Part shown: positions 61,348 to 64,000 of the stretch, one piece after another
Position numbering within the stretch: the first letter of the stretch is position 1
Layout of the letters: every line of letters begins with the position of its first letter
Assembly: GCA_950295325.1 (NCBI GenBank)
Contig: OX485805.1
Coordinates: 38,119,501 to 38,183,500 of the forward strand
Direction: 5' to 3'
DNA: 64,000 nt
Origin: Polytrichum commune
Lineage: Eukaryota; Streptophyta; Polytrichopsida; Polytrichales; Polytrichaceae
The notes under the pieces: model-generated
What the model was told of the DNA's origin: nothing
Database searches by the model: none
What the model saw: only the letters and a program-made list of their open reading frames with translations
Translations under genes and position numbers: made by a program

Positions 61348-63932
61348 GCTTAGACATGACTACCAACCTTTGTACCAATATGCTCGCAATCTGTACCAAT
61401 ACCAATTTTTATGTTTATTTTTATTTTATTTTTGCACATGCAAAATGACAAGACCATTAGTTGTGAAGGTCACAACATTTGCGAGTGAAGATCGTTGAGC
61501 TTTAATGTTGAGTCCAGTTTTCACATTTCGCCAAAGATACATTTCAACATTGACACAACTCACAGTTCAACCTTTAATCTCTTTGCAGCATGCAACTAGC
61601 AAACACAGAAATAAGATAAGGAGATTGGAAAGCCTATGTTTTGGTAGGGCATTAGTTCAACGTTGTAGTTTGATGCAGTTGAAGGTTCAATGTGAAATCA
61701 GTGTTGATGAAATATGAATTTAGAGGTTTGTGATGTAGTGACTATGATACGGAAAACCATCCCTATGAAGATGTTCCCTGCCAAATGGAATTTGACATTA
61801 AAAAACCATTGTGACACCGTTGCTTCGGGCCGGTTCACATGGGGTCTCAAGTCCCAAGTCCCAACATGGAGGCCAAGTCTCCATAACATTACTCAGCTAC
61901 TGAGTTGTGTTCAAATGCCCTGACTTCATATTCAATCTAAAGTATTGGGATTCCTGCATTCAGAGGCTTTATTCTCGAATCTATCGTGGGGCCCATGAAC
62001 ATAGCTCATCAGCTGAGTAATGTTATGTCGGCTTCTGAGCCTCAAGAAATCGTTAAAAAAATGGTTTATATTCATTAAAGTCGTATCTTGATTAATTTAT
62101 GCACAAAAGAATCTCGGGACTTTGTGTTCAGAGTTGGGTCTAGCTTTTTGCTCGAGCCAACTACTCTCAACACAAGTTGCGAGCCTCGCCTCCACAAAGT
62201 GTTGCCATGTAGACATCCATGTCATAATACTTGGGACGTAGGACTTGGGACCATGTGTGAAGTGGTAAGTCCCAACTTCCGTGTTGTCAACGGCTGAGAT
62301 TGCATGGATTGACTCCATCTGAACTGGGACTTAGGACTTGGGACCCGTGTGAACCGGCTCTTAGTCTTTGTGCATTGGAAAAGAACATCTACCCATAGGG
62401 AAACATATAGTGTTTTTTAGGATTGGTTTCGGTGGAAATTTTAGACCCAAAGTTTCCCCAAAAGCTTGGGTTTATAAATAAGCTGGCAAAGAAATCTTGC
62501 GGCTTTGTTGTATCTTGTGGCATTTATCCCTTTTGCCCCCAATTAATCTCTACCCCAATCCTTTCATGTATCTTGTAATGTCCAACTTGATGAATGCCAA
62601 GTTATTTTTCAAGACCCGGACCCCCCAAAGTGGAGTAAGGACCAGTGTTGGACTACTATCGTCTTTTTTAATACCATTCGGGTATCTATAATGACATTTA
62701 CGTTTTTTGATACCAGTATGGTATGGGCATTTGACAATATGAACTGTGTGGCAGGACCCCGTTGTCATGCACAAACTCCATCTCGAAACGTGATTATTTA
62801 TTTTTGGGTTGGCTTAATTCGTGCCTACACAATTTGGTCAGTTAACGTGTGTCTGCGGATTGGAAGAGCAAGTCCATCAGCAGTCTCACGTTGTCCATTC
62901 AAATTATCACTCCTTGATTCAAATATTGCCTGTCTAACTCTCGGCGAGAGTAATTGTTTGCCACCTTCCTCGATTGAATCGGACTTACATTGACGTTGCT
63001 ATAGCCTTTGTGTGAGAGACATGGTGGTACCCCGGGGTCCCCCCACATGGTTCATATGCTTGTTTTAGATTACCATTTAGGTCTATATACCATGCAAGAA
63101 CTTTCATACCTAGGCAAATCGCCTTAGTAATAACATGGTTTAGAATGGTATTGACCCGAATAATAGCTTGGGTAAGGTACATTGGTCTTAAGCAGCTCGT
63201 TTTCTTAATCAAACCCTTGGATTTGATTGGTATGTGGTTCGGTGAGGATCAAAGAGCAAACACCATAAAGACACATGTTTAAAAGAGATTGGACTACGTC
63301 TTCAAATATCAATAACCACTCTACACTCAATATTGAAACACAATTGGGAGGACCTATGTATCCAGTTAAGAAATCAACAAACATGCACTTCCAATAACCA
63401 CAACTAATTCAGGGGAGGTTTGATTGTCAATCCAATTTTTGCATATGTTTCTTTGTAGATTTGCCAATGCAACACGCGTTTTGTTGTGTAAATCTAAATC
63501 GGTAGAAGCTGAAAAAAAATTTAAAAAAACAAACCAAATTACACCCACATACCTCACAGGAAGATTCTCTCACCCTGACATACCCACCAAATATCAATAT
63601 TTAACTTAGTGTTACAAATTTGATACCCATCTATGATCGGGGAGCACCGGCAGTTAGTTACAAATGAACCGGTTGAGTTTGAGGAATACCCGGTTGAAGT
63701 TCAAGACTTCAGGAGAATTGCCGATCGCTTTAGAGGATTTTATGGAACATACCTCAAATTAATATAAGAAAAAAAAACCAAAGGATGTCAACATGTAACT
63801 AGTTGGACTTGCAAACACTAGGATCTCAACCGATTATGCCCAAAAATCCTCCCCGGTCACTGATACCCATGAGTAGGTTCTTTGACACCATAATTGATGC
63901 CGATTATTGGTACCATGCATTCACCTGAAATA
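61348..63932. other. Intergenic region downstream of the MSL gene
   Basis: Contains the foldback element at 61827-62360, a family B copy (about 63215-63480) and a family C copy (63640-63870). No gene is supported. Confidence 0.45.
61827..62360. mobile_element. 534-bp foldback/TIR element
   Basis: The left end GGGCCGGTTCACATGGGGTC and right end, complemented, GAGCCGGTTCACACGGGTCC match well over about 36 bases. A second inverted pair (CATAACATTACTCAGCT and AGCTGAGTAATGTTATG, about 61889 and 62012) lies inside. No target duplication is clear, so the superfamily is open. Confidence 0.6.
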
Positions 63933-64000
63933 TAGTAATCTCCCACTTGAGTATGCACTTTGAACCGGAGCCGTTGGTGCGCACTTAGTTGGTAGGTGCG
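63933..64000 (+). mobile_element. Second pogo-like element, left end only
   Basis: TAGTAATCTCCCACTTGAG followed by GCACTTTGAACCGGAGCCGT matches the left end of 48372-48930 closely and runs off the window. It is flanked by TA. Confidence 0.65.

Overview
This window is nuclear DNA from a land plant. The evidence is two plant organellar genes split by many GT-AG introns, telomere-type (CCCTAAA) motifs, Ty1/copia and Ty3/gypsy remnants, and dense nested MITEs. Composition is AT-rich and gene-poor. The species is not identifiable from sequence alone, and nothing here suggests a bacterial, viral or organellar replicon.

Layout. (1) 1-4513: a SINE-like segment, a copia pol remnant, dispersed repeats, and an ORF resembling the C-terminus of a pogo/jerky-type transposase. 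(2) 4514-11753: a probable 7.2-kb CACTA element, bounded by inverted CACTACAACAAAACA ends. It holds a nested MITE, a 326-bp tandem duplication and exon-like fragments of an unidentified gene. (3) 14240-29617, minus strand: a complete gene for organellar fused alpha-beta glycyl-tRNA synthetase (EDD1 type). Thirty-five exons join in frame to about 1,112 codons. Its introns carry a MITE, a 166-bp telomere-like array and repeats of its own exon 1 splice-donor region. (4) 29857-30400: a 95-bp minisatellite just upstream of that gene. (5) 32979-34325, minus strand: an intronless 448-aa orphan ORF. (6) 35.2-38.9 kb: a 521-bp tandem duplication split by an 800-bp LTR-like insertion that carries eleven small palindromes with covarying stems, followed by a decayed gypsy pol. 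(7) 40.96-41.61 kb: three tandem microRNA-like hairpins sharing one conserved arm. (8) 42.7-51.1 kb: a repeat sea with a pogo-like element, a MITE and a foldback element flanked by a perfect 9-bp duplication. (9) 51928-61347, plus strand: an organellar MscS-like mechanosensitive channel gene (MSL1-like), 12 exons, about 590 codons. (10) 61.35-64 kb: a foldback element, dispersed repeats and the start of a second pogo-like copy running off the end.

The two confident genes are unrelated in pathway (organelle translation; organelle membrane osmotic/ionic balance), face each other about 22 kb apart, and show no sign of shared control. The most novel material is the microRNA-like cluster, the covarying palindrome array, the CACTA element with host-gene fragments, and a MITE whose empty target site survives elsewhere in the window.
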